From the NCBI GenBank assembly GCA_903924855.1, contig CAIYCW010000144.1:1-50847 (forward strand): DNA of 50,847 nucleotides, written 5' to 3'. Source of the DNA: an uncultured Rhodospirillales bacterium (GTDB taxonomy: Bacteria > Pseudomonadota > Alphaproteobacteria > Acetobacterales > Acetobacteraceae). Below, one piece after another: positions 1 to 10,061 of the stretch. The notes beneath the pieces were generated by a model, which made no database searches, was not told where the DNA came from, and worked only from the letters and a program-made list of their open reading frames with translations. How positions within the stretch are numbered: position 1 is the first letter of the stretch; the number at the start of each line of letters is the position of its first letter. The position numbers were made by a program, and so were the translations under genes.

Positions 1-33
1 AGCAATCCATTGAACCCCAGGCTGGCTGTTCAG

Positions 34-62
34 TGGATTGCTTCGCTGCGCTCGCAATGACG
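34..62 (+). repeat. Palindromic intergenic repeat, copy A
   Basis: This 29-base arm begins TGGATTGCTTCGCT and ends GCTCGCAATGACG. It is shared with copies at 36657-36685 and 39465-39493. A partial opposing arm (GCAATCCA, positions 2-9) lies just upstream, so the element is probably an inverted pair cut by the window edge. It sits immediately downstream of the GH31 gene's stop codon. Confidence 0.75.
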
Positions 63-74
63 ATGGCGGTGGGG

Positions 75-2411
75 CTAGCCGTGTTCCAGCAGGTCGCCTT
101 GCAGATCGAGGCTGCGACTCTCGCCTGTTGGCAGCACCACGCGCATCCGGGTCCAGGGCAGTTGATACTCGCCCGTGGCCTGGGCCGACACCGTGACCAC
201 GCCGGGCGTCCAACGCAGGGTGATGTTGACGCGTGTGGTGGGGCCGGCGCGGGTCAGGCCGTCATCCTCGATCAGGGTGAAGCGGCTTTCACCGCTGCCA
301 AGGCCCGGGAAGATGTGCAGGGCGCGACTGGGCTCGTCGTGCAGCGTGTCGCGCGAGACCTGGCAGGTCAACGGCAGAATACCGCCGGCGGGGACGAAGA
401 GCGGCAGCAGGGAGAGCGGGGCGGGATGCTCGATCGTCTCGCCAGGGTGCAGATGCTGGCCGGTCCAGAAATCGTACCAGATGTCGGGCCCCGCCGGCAG
501 ATAGACGCGCCGTGTGCGCGCGCCCTCCTCCACCACCGGGGCGGCCAGCAGGCTTGGCCCCAGCATCAGATCGGGGCAATCCGCCCAGGCGTTGGGATCA
601 TTCGGGAAATGTGCGAAAATCGGCAGCAAAGGCGGCGTACCGTCCTCGGACTGGCGGTGCATCAGGCTGTAGAAATACGGCATCAGCCGGTAGCGCAGAC
701 GGATCGCGTCCCGCACCGGCTCGACCATGTCTTCGTGCAGCCAGGGCGAGGTGTAGACGCCGTCCGGCTTCCAGGAATTCATGATGAAGCGCGGATGCAG
801 CACGCCCGATTGCGTCCAGCGCACCAGCATCTCGCCGGAGGGGATCGGGCCTGAGAAGCCGCCCACATCGTGGCCGGTGTTGCCGAGGCCGGACAGGCTC
901 ATGGTGAGGCCGGTGCGCAGGCCCCAGGCGAGGCCGCGCCAGGAGGATTCGTTGTCCCCGCTCCAGCTTTGCGCGTAGCGCTGCACGCCGGGCATGCCGC
1001 CGCGGGTGACGGTGAAGGCGCGCTGATCACCGGTCTTGGCCTCGGTGGCCTCCATCGAGGCGCGGGTCATCAGCAGCGGCTGCAGCGGTCGGGCGAGGTT
1101 GAAGGCCACCTCTTCGCCAAAGCCGTTGAGAACCGCGTCTTCATCGTCAAAGCCGTATTCGTTGTTGTCGTTCCAGGCGGCGTCGATGCCGGTGGCCAGC
1201 ACGTCCTGCGTCACGCCGCCCTGCCACCAGGACACCGCCACCTTGTTGGTGAAGTCGAGATGCGCGCCCTCCCCGTCCCAGAACTGGCGGATGACGTTGT
1301 GGCCGGATGTGTCCTTGATGTAGCCGGCATCAGGCTCGGCGTAGCGCGGATGATCGTCCAGCAGGCAGGGCTTGATATTGGCAACGATATGCATGCCGGC
1401 CTGGTGGAAGCGCTGCATCAGCGCCGGTGGGTCGGGATATTTGCTGTTGTTCCACGTGAAGACGTAGCGCTTCGGGCCGATCATGGTGTAGCCGGAGCCG
1501 AAATGAAACGCGCTGATCGGGATGTCCAGCTCGATGCAGCGATCGATGAACTGGCCCACACGCTCCTGCCCGTTGCTGCTGTCGGCCAGCGCCATGGCGG
1601 TCTGGGCGAACCCCAGCGTCCAGCGCGGCGGCAGCGCGGGCTTGCCGGTGAGGGTGAGGAAGCGGCGCGTGACATCCACCAGGCCGGGGCCGGGGAAGAC
1701 GTAATAATCCAGATCGCCGTCGCCTGCTTCGTAGCTGCGATACAGGCCGTGATAGTTGTCGTGCTCGCAGCCGAGATCGAAGCTGGCCTCGGCCAGATTG
1801 TCGTAGAACACGCCGGAGGCGATGCCGGTTGCGGCGTCATGCGTGATCAGGAAGGGCCAGTGCTTGTAGAGCGGATCGCCGCGCTCGGGGTCGTAGCCGA
1901 GGCTGTCGCGCATGGCGACGCGCAGGCGGCGGCCGGCGAGGTTGAGCGGGCCGGTCTTGTCGCCCAGGCCGAAATATTTGTCGGCCGGGTCGCGCTGCAT
2001 GGCGTGCAGGATGCGGGTCTGGCCGAACATGGTGGCGTGGGAGGCACGGTCGCGCGCGAACACACGCCCATCCGCCAGTTCCCAGGCGATGCTGAACGGG
2101 TCGAGCCGGATCACCGCGGTCATCACCGGCGAGATCAGGCGGAGGTTGCCGTCGCTCTCCTCGATGCGGATCGGGTGCGGCGGCCAGACGCTGTCATCCG
2201 TCCGCACCCGGCCGTCCCAGGGCGTGTCAGTGGTGCCGGGGGCGAGCACCGACCAGGTGCGGTTGTGGCGCGGGCCTTCGGGGCGCAGATAGAGCACGCG
2301 GCCCAGATCGGGCTGCAGCAGCGACACGCGGCAGGTGATGCCGCCATCGCAGGCCAGTTCCACCCCGTGTACGGTGCGCGCGGCGAGGCTGGCGGTACGG
2401 ATCGGTTTCAT
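75..2411 (-). CDS. Glycoside hydrolase family 31 alpha-glucosidase-type enzyme
   Basis: Retaining alpha-glycosidase of 778 residues, with no signal peptide, so it should act on sugars already imported into the cytoplasm. The GH31 nucleophile motif is visible as WNDNNE, with the catalytic Asp at about residue 415. The acid/base motif is WSGDN, with Asp at about 486. An N-terminal beta-sandwich (about 1-250) precedes the barrel, and a beta-rich C-terminal region follows. The start is supported by TAGGAG six bases upstream of the ATG. It is the last gene of a five-gene operon, 8 bases after the ABC ATPase, which points to alpha-glucosides as substrate. Alpha-xylosidase activity cannot be excluded from sequence alone. 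Confidence 0.93.
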   Translation of the reverse strand: MKPIRTASLAARTVHGVELACDGGITCRVSLLQPDLGRVLYLRPEGPRHNRTWSVLAPGTTDTPWDGRVRTDDSVWPPHPIRIEESDGNLRLISPVMTAVIRLDPFSIAWELADGRVFARDRASHATMFGQTRILHAMQRDPADKYFGLGDKTGPLNLAGRRLRVAMRDSLGYDPERGDPLYKHWPFLITHDAATGIASGVFYDNLAEASFDLGCEHDNYHGLYRSYEAGDGDLDYYVFPGPGLVDVTRRFLTLTGKPALPPRWTLGFAQTAMALADSSNGQERVGQFIDRCIELDIPISAFHFGSGYTMIGPKRYVFTWNNSKYPDPPALMQRFHQAGMHIVANIKPCLLDDHPRYAEPDAGYIKDTSGHNVIRQFWDGEGAHLDFTNKVAVSWWQGGVTQDVLATGIDAAWNDNNEYGFDDEDAVLNGFGEEVAFNLARPLQPLLMTRASMEATEAKTGDQRAFTVTRGGMPGVQRYAQSWSGDNESSWRGLAWGLRTGLTMSLSGLGNTGHDVGGFSGPIPSGEMLVRWTQSGVLHPRFIMNSWKPDGVYTSPWLHEDMVEPVRDAIRLRYRLMPYFYSLMHRQSEDGTPPLLPIFAHFPNDPNAWADCPDLMLGPSLLAAPVVEEGARTRRVYLPAGPDIWYDFWTGQHLHPGETIEHPAPLSLLPLFVPAGGILPLTCQVSRDTLHDEPSRALHIFPGLGSGESRFTLIEDDGLTRAGPTTRVNITLRWTPGVVTVSAQATGEYQLPWTRMRVVLPTGESRSLDLQGDLLEHG

Positions 2412-2419
2412 GCAGGCTC

Positions 2420-3513
<1,094 letters not shown>

Positions 3514-3514
<1 letters not shown>

Positions 3515-4554
3515 CACTTCACTCCAGCAGAGGCGATGCCCTGGGCGATATGCCGCTGCAGCACCACGAAAATCGCCGTCACCGGCAGCAGGGTCAGCAC
3601 CGTCATCGCCAGCAGGAAATGCCATTGCGTGGTGAGCTCGCCCTGAAACGAGTTCAGCGCCAGCGGCAGGGTGAAGCTCTCCGAGCGGCTGAGCACGACC
3701 ATGGGCCAGAGGAACTCGTTCCAGCGCCACATCACCGAGAAGATGGCGAGCACGGCGAGTGCGGGCGAGGAGAGCGGCAGGATGATGCGCCAGTAGATGC
3801 GCCATTCGCTGGCATGGTCCATGCGGGCGGCTTCCAGCAGCTCATCCGGCAGGGTGAGCATGTATTGGCGCAGCAGGAACACGCCGGTGGGGGTGGCGAC
3901 CGCTGGCCAGATCACCCCCCAGGGCGAGTTGGTCAGGCCCAGCTGGCTTGCGATGAGGTAGTTGGGCACCAGCACGATGGTGGGCGGGATCATCAGCGTT
4001 GCCAGCATCAGCAGAAAGACCTGATCGCGGCCGCTGAACTTGTATTTGCTGAGCGCAAACGCCGCCATCGAGTTGACCAGCAGGGTCAGCACGGTGGCCA
4101 CCACGGTGATGAACACCGAGTTCCACACAATGCGGGCGAAGGAGAACTGGCTGAACAGATCGGTGAAATTCTCCCACGCCGCGTGCAGGCGCATCACCGG
4201 TGTGCGCGCCTCGATCGGCAGGCGGATCAGCGTGCCGGGGTTGGCCGGGTCGACGAGCTGGGATTGCAGGCCGAGTCTGCGCACCTCCGCCAGATCCTGG
4301 CCGGCATGCTCGCCTTGGGTGACGTGAAACAGCTTGAGGGTGCCGCGTTCCGGCACGTCGATTCTGGCCTGCTCATAGGGCAGGATGGTGGGCGGATAGG
4401 CCTGCAGCCCGCTTTCGCTTTTGACCGAGGACAGGCCGAGCCACAGCACCGGGCCGAACATGACCAGCGTGCCGAGCACCAGGTAGAGATGGGCGGCCCA
4501 GTCGGTCCAGTCCCAGCGCAGCCGGCCGCGGCGGGCGGTGAGCAGATTAGCCAC
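3514..4554 (-). CDS. Sugar ABC transporter permease (MalG type) with periplasmic insert
   Basis: Inner-membrane permease of 346 residues, against about 280 for the family. The first membrane helix (about 21-42) is followed by an unusual extracytoplasmic stretch of roughly 60 residues (about 62-124). It sits between the usual PPTILP segment and the usual WENFTDLF segment. The remaining five helices and the EAA loop (EAARMDHASEWRIYWRIILP) that contacts the ATPase are normal. The gene overlaps the upstream permease by 8 bases and the ATPase by one base. Such an insert occurs in a subset of MalG-like proteins; a role in docking the binding protein is inference. Confidence 0.93.
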
Positions 4555-5530
4555 GTTGTTTGCCTCCCCCTTGGCCCTTCATCTGGATCAGCGTCAGCAC
4601 CAGCAGCACCGAGGCGAGCAGCAGCGAGGCCGCCGCCGCCAGGCCGTATTGGCGCACCTGATCGGCAAAGCCGGTCTTGTAGATGTATTGCACCACGAAG
4701 GTGGTGGCGGAGCCGGGGCCGCCGCCGGTGAGCACATAGACCTCATCGAAGATCTGCACCGCGCGGATCAGGCCCAGCACCAGCACCACCAGCACGTTGG
4801 GCATCAGCAGCGGCAGGGTGATGCGGGTGAAATGCCGAAAGGGTCTGGTTGCATCCATCTGCGAGGCCTCGTTGATCTCGGCCGGGATGGATTGCAGGCC
4901 GGCCAGCAGGATCAGCGTGTAGAACCCCATATGCGCCCAGATCGAGACGAACACGCTCCAGAAGAACGCCCAATTGCCATCCAGCAGCCAGTTCACCGGC
5001 GTGGCGCCCACACCCTCCATGGCCGCGTTCAGCAGACCCTCGCGTTGCAGGATCCATTTCCAGATCAGCGCCACCACCACCGGCGAGAGCAGCACCGGGT
5101 AGAAGAACGCCGCGCGGAAGAAGCTGCGCCCGATGATGCGCCCGTTCAGCACGATGGCGGTTAGCAGCGAGAAGAACAGCATGAGGCCGACCTGCAGCCC
5201 GACAAAGGCCAGCGTGTTCCAGATGCCATGCCAGAACAGATCGCGCCTGCAGGAATTCGGGTCGAAATGGTCGGTGCAGTCGAGCAGGGAGGCGAAGTTC
5301 TCCGCCCCCACATAGGGCCTGTCCCCCGGCAGCAGCTGGGTGCCGCCGGTGAGCGCGTAATGCAGGTCGAACGCGATCGGCAGGAAGGTGAAGATGGCGA
5401 AGATGGCAAGGTTGGGGCCAACGAACACCCAGCCCAGCCTGCCGCCGGACAGCTGCGATTGCGCCCATTTCATCGGGCGCTCCGGCAGGTTCATCAGCGC
5501 CGCGTAGAGTGCTGCAACAAGCTTCACCAC
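4547..5530 (-). CDS. Sugar ABC transporter permease (MalF type)
   Basis: Permease of 327 residues with six predicted membrane helices. The coupling EAA loop reads EASQMDATRPFRHFTRITLP near residues 230-249. A periplasmic loop after helix 1 contains the pair CTDHFDPNSC, which could form a disulfide. It partners the MalG-type subunit encoded immediately downstream with an 8-base overlap. A 67-base spacer holding a perfect hairpin separates it from the binding-protein gene upstream. It belongs to the alpha-glucoside module by position; substrate specificity is not readable from the permease itself. Confidence 0.93.
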   Translation of the reverse strand: MVKLVAALYAALMNLPERPMKWAQSQLSGGRLGWVFVGPNLAIFAIFTFLPIAFDLHYALTGGTQLLPGDRPYVGAENFASLLDCTDHFDPNSCRRDLFWHGIWNTLAFVGLQVGLMLFFSLLTAIVLNGRIIGRSFFRAAFFYPVLLSPVVVALIWKWILQREGLLNAAMEGVGATPVNWLLDGNWAFFWSVFVSIWAHMGFYTLILLAGLQSIPAEINEASQMDATRPFRHFTRITLPLLMPNVLVVLVLGLIRAVQIFDEVYVLTGGGPGSATTFVVQYIYKTGFADQVRQYGLAAAASLLLASVLLVLTLIQMKGQGGGKQRG

Positions 5531-5558
5531 AAGATCCTCACAGCACGCAAAGCACCAT

Positions 5559-5590
5559 CGTCATGGCGGAGGACGCCCCCCGCCATGACG
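5559..5590 (-). terminator. Hairpin between binding-protein and permease genes
   Basis: A perfect 11-bp stem (CGTCATGGCGG at 5559-5569 with CCGCCATGACG at 5580-5590) encloses a 10-base loop, just downstream of the binding-protein stop on the minus strand. There is no U-tract. It probably protects the upstream mRNA or partially attenuates the downstream genes, rather than stopping transcription fully. Confidence 0.7.
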
Positions 5591-5597
5591 GACAGTG

Positions 5598-6857
5598 TTA
5601 CTTCTTGGTCGCGGCCACCGCATCCGCCACGTCGGCGGTGATACGGGCATAGGCCTGATCCAGCGTCATCTGGCCGGCCATCACCGCACTGATACGGTCC
5701 GCCACGGCGCCGAAGATCGGCCGGCTCATCGGGTCACCCTGCAGCTTGTAGGCGAGCGGGGTGAGCAGGGCGGCGTTGGCGCCGAAGGCGGTGATGGCGG
5801 CGTTGCCGGCGGGCGACAGCTTGTAGGGCAGGCTCTGCTTCTGCAGGGCGGTGTGCGCCGGCACGTTGTTGGTCATCACCATCCATTCGGCATAGACCTT
5901 CTCATCGGCCAGGAAGTCGAGGAACTTCGCCACGTCCTTCGGGTTCTTGGTGTTCTTGAAGGCCACGAACCCGGCGCCGCCCGGCATGCCGGTGCAGCCG
6001 CCAACGCCGCAGGGGGCGGAGGCCACGACCCATTCGAAGCCATCGCCGATCTGCTTCTCCAGGCGGGTCAGCTGCCAGGAGCCGGAGAGATACATGGCGA
6101 TCTTGCCGTTGGCGAACTCGGCGAACGCATCGCGATAGCCGCCGCCGGCTGCGACCCAGACATCGCGGTCCACCGTGCCGTCCTGCGACCAGGCGACGTA
6201 TTTGCTGGCGGCGGTCTTGAAGCCGTCATCCACCACGGCGGGGCTGCCATCGGCTGCGAAATACTTCGCACCCATCGAGATGGACGGGCCCGCGAAGCGC
6301 GCGCCCGAACGGTCCCACGCCATGCCGGCGTTGAGCTTGGTGGCAACCGAGACCTTCTTCACCGCGGCCGCCCAGTCATCCCAGGTGGCGCCGGCCTTGG
6401 GCACCGGCACGCCGGCCTGGTCGAACAGCGTCTTGTTGACCAGCGGGGCCGAGATGGTCAGCTGCGTCATCAGCCCGTAGATGCCGTGGTCGGAGGAATC
6501 CTTGCGCATCCAGTTCAACACCGGGCCGAAGCTGGCCTCCCAGTATTTCGGATCCTTCAGATACGGGGTGAGGTCGAGCATGTATTTGGCGACCGGGCCG
6601 AAATCGGTGGTGCGCGCGATATCAGGCCCCTGCCCGGCTGCCAGCTGCACCGGCAGGTTTTCCTGGATGGATTTGAAGGGCTGCTTGTCGATGATGATCT
6701 TGATGTCTGAGTTCTGCGCCATGAAACGCGCGGCCAGCACTTCCGTGGCTTCGCATTCATTGCCATCCGAGTAGCAGGCGATGCGGACATCGCCGGCCTG
6801 GGCGGCGCCAGCGGCCAGAACACCCGCCATCGCGGCAATCAGAATCTTGCGAGACAT
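5598..6857 (-). CDS. Sugar ABC transporter substrate-binding protein (family 1)
   Basis: Periplasmic solute-binding protein of 419 residues, first gene of the alpha-glucoside operon. The signal peptide runs MSRKILIAAMAGVLAAGAAQA and is followed by the mature start GDVRIACYSDG. Two cysteines (in IACYSDGNEC) could form a disulfide. The fold matches MalE/UgpB-like cluster D proteins by length and by motifs such as PVQLAAGQGPDIA. An ATG two codons upstream (6863) is also possible, but the GGGGA ribosome-binding site is correctly spaced only for 6857. It delivers oligosaccharide to the two permeases; the precise ligand is inferred from the GH31 gene. Confidence 0.92.
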   Translation of the reverse strand: MSRKILIAAMAGVLAAGAAQAGDVRIACYSDGNECEATEVLAARFMAQNSDIKIIIDKQPFKSIQENLPVQLAAGQGPDIARTTDFGPVAKYMLDLTPYLKDPKYWEASFGPVLNWMRKDSSDHGIYGLMTQLTISAPLVNKTLFDQAGVPVPKAGATWDDWAAAVKKVSVATKLNAGMAWDRSGARFAGPSISMGAKYFAADGSPAVVDDGFKTAASKYVAWSQDGTVDRDVWVAAGGGYRDAFAEFANGKIAMYLSGSWQLTRLEKQIGDGFEWVVASAPCGVGGCTGMPGGAGFVAFKNTKNPKDVAKFLDFLADEKVYAEWMVMTNNVPAHTALQKQSLPYKLSPAGNAAITAFGANAALLTPLAYKLQGDPMSRPIFGAVADRISAVMAGQMTLDQAYARITADVADAVAATKK

Positions 6858-6959
6858 CGACATTTCCCCATTGTGGTTTCGTTACCATCAGTTTGCCCCG
6901 AACTGCCCGCAAGGGAAAGGGCGATTGCGAAAGCCGCTCCAAGGTTCTACTCAACCGCC

Positions 6960-8081
6960 ATGCGCAGCGTTTCAAAAATCATAATTTTCGCCTGCGTGTG
7001 CCTGGCCCTTCGGCTGTTGCTGTACAAGCTGATGGCGATCCCGTTCGGCGGGCTGGCCACCGCCATGTGCCAATATGATTGCGGCTGGTATGTGCGCCTG
7101 GCCCAGGATGGCTACGGCAGTGACTCGCTTTATGCGAATTACCTTGCCATTCCGAACTGGGCGTTCTTTCCGGCCTTTCCGCTGCTGCTGCGCCCGTTTC
7201 TGGCGCTGACGCCAGGGATGCCCCTGTTCACCGGCCTGCTGGTCAGCAATGCCTGCTTCCTGGGGTTTGCGGTGGTGGGCGCACTCTATCTGCGCGCCAC
7301 CCGGCCCGCGGCCGATCCGCTGCTGTGGGTCGTCACCCTGATCATCTTCCCGTTCGGCTACATCTTCTCGGCGATCTATTCGGAATCGCTCTACGATCTG
7401 CTGCTGATCGCCAGCGTGCTGATGCTGGCCAAACGCCGTGTCATGGCCTGCGCCGTGCTCACCGCGCTGCTGTGTGCCACACGGCCCACGGGCGTGCTGA
7501 TGCTGATCCCGCTGGGCGTGGAGCGCGCGCTGTATCTGTGGTCGCATCGCAGCGATGCCGACCGGCTGACCCATCTGGGGGAGGCGCTGCTGCCGGTGGC
7601 GATCGCCCCGCTGGGATTGTCGCTCTACATGCTCGACCAATACGTCCAGACCGGGGATGCGCTGGCGTTCAACCATGTGCAGATATTGTGGGACCGCGTC
7701 TGGGTGGGGCCCTATCGCACCATCGCCGATGGGCTTGCGGCGTGGGACTGGTATCTGGTGCTGCAGCCCAAGCGGATCTACAGCCTGTCCTATGACGCCG
7801 CCTGGGCGCTGCTCGGCCTTGGGGTTGCCGGCTGGATCGCCTGGCGGCGGCGCTTCACCGAGGCCTGGCTGCTCGCAGCCTCCATCCTGCTGCCGGCCTC
7901 CACCGCGCTGCACTCCCTGCCGCGTTTTGTTGCGACCAACCCGTTCTTTCTGCTGGCGGTGTTTGACCTGGTCAGCCGGCTGAACGGGCGGCTTGCGGTG
8001 GCCGGCAGCTTTGCCGGCATGGGGTTGCTGCACGGTGTGGTGCTGGTGTTCTGGTTCATCGCAGCGAACAGCGTCTATTGA
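6960..8081 (+). CDS. PIG-V-like membrane mannosyltransferase (GT-C fold)
   Basis: Integral membrane protein of 373 residues with about nine hydrophobic helices. The motif CQYDCGWYVRLAQDGY after helix 1 matches the luminal/periplasmic WDxxWYxxIAxxGY motif of PIG-V family (GT-C) glycosyltransferases, with the likely catalytic Asp in YDCGW. FFPAFPLLLRP is also typical of that family. Such enzymes transfer a sugar from a polyprenyl-phosphate donor. The start MRSVSK is chosen because the residues ahead of it are not hydrophobic and look non-coding. It is divergent from the sugar ABC operon (102-bp gap) and overlaps the next small gene. The acceptor is unknown. Confidence 0.82.
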   Translation: MRSVSKIIIFACVCLALRLLLYKLMAIPFGGLATAMCQYDCGWYVRLAQDGYGSDSLYANYLAIPNWAFFPAFPLLLRPFLALTPGMPLFTGLLVSNACFLGFAVVGALYLRATRPAADPLLWVVTLIIFPFGYIFSAIYSESLYDLLLIASVLMLAKRRVMACAVLTALLCATRPTGVLMLIPLGVERALYLWSHRSDADRLTHLGEALLPVAIAPLGLSLYMLDQYVQTGDALAFNHVQILWDRVWVGPYRTIADGLAAWDWYLVLQPKRIYSLSYDAAWALLGLGVAGWIAWRRRFTEAWLLAASILLPASTALHSLPRFVATNPFFLLAVFDLVSRLNGRLAVAGSFAGMGLLHGVVLVFWFIAANSVY

Positions 8082-8299
8082 TGCGCCCGCCCTTCAAACT
8101 CCTGCTGGGCCTTGCGCTGGTGGCGCTGCAGACCGCCATCGTGGCGCTCGGCCTGTTCTTCCCGCGGGTGGATGCCACCTACCGCGCCTATTTCATCGAC
8201 CAGACGCTGGAAACCTGGCCGGGTGACCCAGGCAGCAAACCGATGACCGGACTTGGCCGGCCGCTGCGCGATTCCGAAATGGGGCCGTATCAGAAGTGA
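8081..8299 (+). CDS. Small membrane-anchored protein downstream of the glycosyltransferase
   Basis: Unrecognised 72-residue protein. Residues 5-28 are a single hydrophobic segment (signal anchor or uncleaved signal), followed by about 45 polar residues rich in Pro, Gly and Asp. Its ATG overlaps the glycosyltransferase stop codon (TGATG), so the two are almost certainly co-translated. The protein is presumably a small partner of the enzyme, or an extracytoplasmic tail lost from it. No catalytic motif is visible. Confidence 0.65.
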   Translation: MRPPFKLLLGLALVALQTAIVALGLFFPRVDATYRAYFIDQTLETWPGDPGSKPMTGLGRPLRDSEMGPYQK

Positions 8300-8336
8300 T
8301 GCGGGGCTGACGCTTCTTTTTTTTGGGAAAGAATTT

Positions 8337-8374
8337 CTTCTTTTTTTGAAAAAAAAGAAGCAAAAAAACTTTTC
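8337..8374. repeat. AT-rich palindromic repeat, copy 1
   Basis: An A/T-rich hairpin (CTTCTTTTTTT paired with AAAAAAAGAAG, 8337-8360) is followed by CAAAAAAACTTTTC. Its reverse complement is repeated almost exactly at 41596-41629. It lies in a 132-base gap after the 72-aa gene and before the D-amino-acid dehydrogenase. In a chromosome this GC-rich it stands out strongly. It may act as a terminator, but its T-run orientation fits the opposite strand better. Confidence 0.75.
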
Positions 8375-8431
8375 AACTCCGGATCCGACTTCAGGGTCAG
8401 CGCGGGCTCAATTTCTGAGTGGATGGGTGAG

Positions 8432-9712
8432 ATGCGGGTTTGTGTGCTGGGGGCGGGTGTTGTTGGGTTGTCCACCGCCTGGGCGCTGAGCGAGGCCGGG
8501 TGCGAGGTGGTGATCGCCGATGGCGCCGCACGCGCGGGCCAGGGGGCGAGCTTCGGCAACGGCGCGCAGCTGAGCTACAATTTCGTGGCGCCCCTCGCCT
8601 CCCCCGACACGCTGCGGCACCTGCCCGCCCTCCTGCTCGATCAGAACGGCCCGCTGCGCATCAAGCCGCGGCTCGATCCGGCGTTCCTGCGCTGGGGTCT
8701 GGCGTTCCTGCGCGCCTGCACGACCCGCGCGGCGCGGGAGACCACGGCAGCCCAGCTGCTGCTGGCAGGCCTCAGCCGCGCCGAGCTGGACCGCGTGCAG
8801 GCGGCGACCAGCTTCGGCTTCAGCCGCGCCGAGGCCGGCAAGCTTGTGGTCTATCGCGACCAGGCAAGTTTCGCAGCCGCCATCCGGCAGGTGGAGGCCC
8901 AGCGCGCCCTCGGCACCAGCCAGCAGATTCTGAACGCTGCCGAAAGCCTGGCGCAGGAGCCGGGATTGCGGATCAGGCGCGATGAGCTGGAAGGCGGCGT
9001 GTTCACGCCGAGCGAGGAGGTGGGCGATTGCGCGGCCTATTGTGACGGGCTGGCCTCTACACTGCGCGCGCGCAACTCCGTCTCCTGGCAGATGGGCAGC
9101 GCCCTGCAGCCGGTTCTGCGCGGACGGGAACTGGTGGCGGTGCGCGCCGGCGATGAGGAGATCACCGCGGACCGGTTCGTGCTGTGCCTGGGACATGGCT
9201 CGGCTGGGTTTGCCGAGGCCTGCGGGTTTCACCTGCCGATCCAGGCAATGAAGGGCTACAGCCTGACGCTGCGGCCCAACTCGGATGCCGCCATGCTGCG
9301 CCATTCGGTGACCGATGCCGATCGCAAGGTGGTGTTCGCCCCGCTGCACCGGGAGGATGGGCCGATGATCCGGGTGGCGGGGATCGCCGAGATGATCGGT
9401 GATGACCGAAGGATCGATCCCGCCCGCCTTGCGATGGTCCGCGCCCATGCGGACGCCGCGCTGGATGTCGACCAAAGCTCCGACCCACAGGGCTGGGCGG
9501 GTCTGCGCCCGGCCACACCGGACAGCCGGCCGGTGATCGGCGCGTCTCCGGTTCGCGACCTTTGGCTCAACACCGGCCATGGCGCGCTCGGATGGACTCT
9601 GGCCTGTGGCAGCGCCCGGCTGCTTGCGGATCTCATCCTGGGGCTTCCCCCCGCGATCTCCGGGCAGCTCTTCGCATGGAACCGCTCATCGGCGCCGTTC
9701 AGCAACGTGTAA
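8432..9712 (+). CDS. dadA: D-amino acid dehydrogenase small subunit-like flavoprotein
   Basis: FAD-dependent oxidoreductase of 426 residues that oxidatively deaminates D-amino acids to keto acids, passing electrons to the respiratory chain. The N-terminal dinucleotide-binding motif is [41 protein letters not shown] matches the DadA signature after the FAD site, and the C-terminal [19 protein letters not shown] with [21 protein letters not shown] is the family's conserved closing segment. The start MRVCVLGAG matches the usual DadA N-terminus; an ATG three codons upstream (8423) is possible. It stands alone, and its 3' end abuts an IS256 remnant. Related DAO-family oxidases are the alternative. 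Confidence 0.88.
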   Translation: MRVCVLGAGVVGLSTAWALSEAGCEVVIADGAARAGQGASFGNGAQLSYNFVAPLASPDTLRHLPALLLDQNGPLRIKPRLDPAFLRWGLAFLRACTTRAARETTAAQLLLAGLSRAELDRVQAATSFGFSRAEAGKLVVYRDQASFAAAIRQVEAQRALGTSQQILNAAESLAQEPGLRIRRDELEGGVFTPSEEVGDCAAYCDGLASTLRARNSVSWQMGSALQPVLRGRELVAVRAGDEEITADRFVLCLGHGSAGFAEACGFHLPIQAMKGYSLTLRPNSDAAMLRHSVTDADRKVVFAPLHREDGPMIRVAGIAEMIGDDRRIDPARLAMVRAHADAALDVDQSSDPQGWAGLRPATPDSRPVIGASPVRDLWLNTGHGALGWTLACGSARLLADLILGLPPAISGQLFAWNRSSAPFSNV

Positions 9713-9734
9713 AGCAGCAGCTTTCCGTCGCCGC

Positions 9735-10002
9735 GAATCTGGCCCAGGCGGGCGACTTATCCACGCACTGCGCCAAGATTCATTCCACCAACCAAATTGA
9801 GCGGCTCAACGGCGAGATCACACGCCGCGGTGACGTTGTCGGCATCTCCCCCAACGAAGACGCCGTCACCCGACTCATCGGTGCCTTGCTGCTCGAACAA
9901 AACGATCAATGATCGGTGCAGCACGCCCGTTATATGATGCTTGAAACGATCATCACATTCTGCAATGAGTTCGCCGTCATTTTGCCATACATGGCAGCCT
10001 GA
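9735..10002 (+). pseudogene. IS256-family (mutator) transposase C-terminal remnant
   Basis: One frame reads [18 protein letters not shown], then [24 protein letters not shown], the conserved C-terminal end of IS256/mutator transposases. A TGA at 9910-9912 stands where the family has Trp (EQNDEW). The same frame then continues SVQHARYMMLETI, so a TGG-to-TGA nonsense change is likely. Upstream, LAQAG joins directly to the HSTN block, suggesting an internal deletion. The DDE catalytic core and terminal inverted repeats are absent. This fills most of the 349-base stretch between dadA and the next gene; nothing else is seen there. Confidence 0.85.
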
Positions 10003-10061
10003 AGGAGCAGACGACCCTGCTCAGCACAGCCGTTGCTATACCTAAGCAAGGGATATTATCT

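Noticed and set aside
8310..8374. AT-rich palindrome as an insertion-sequence end
   Set aside because: No transposase or target duplication flanks either copy, and both lie in ordinary intergenic gaps.
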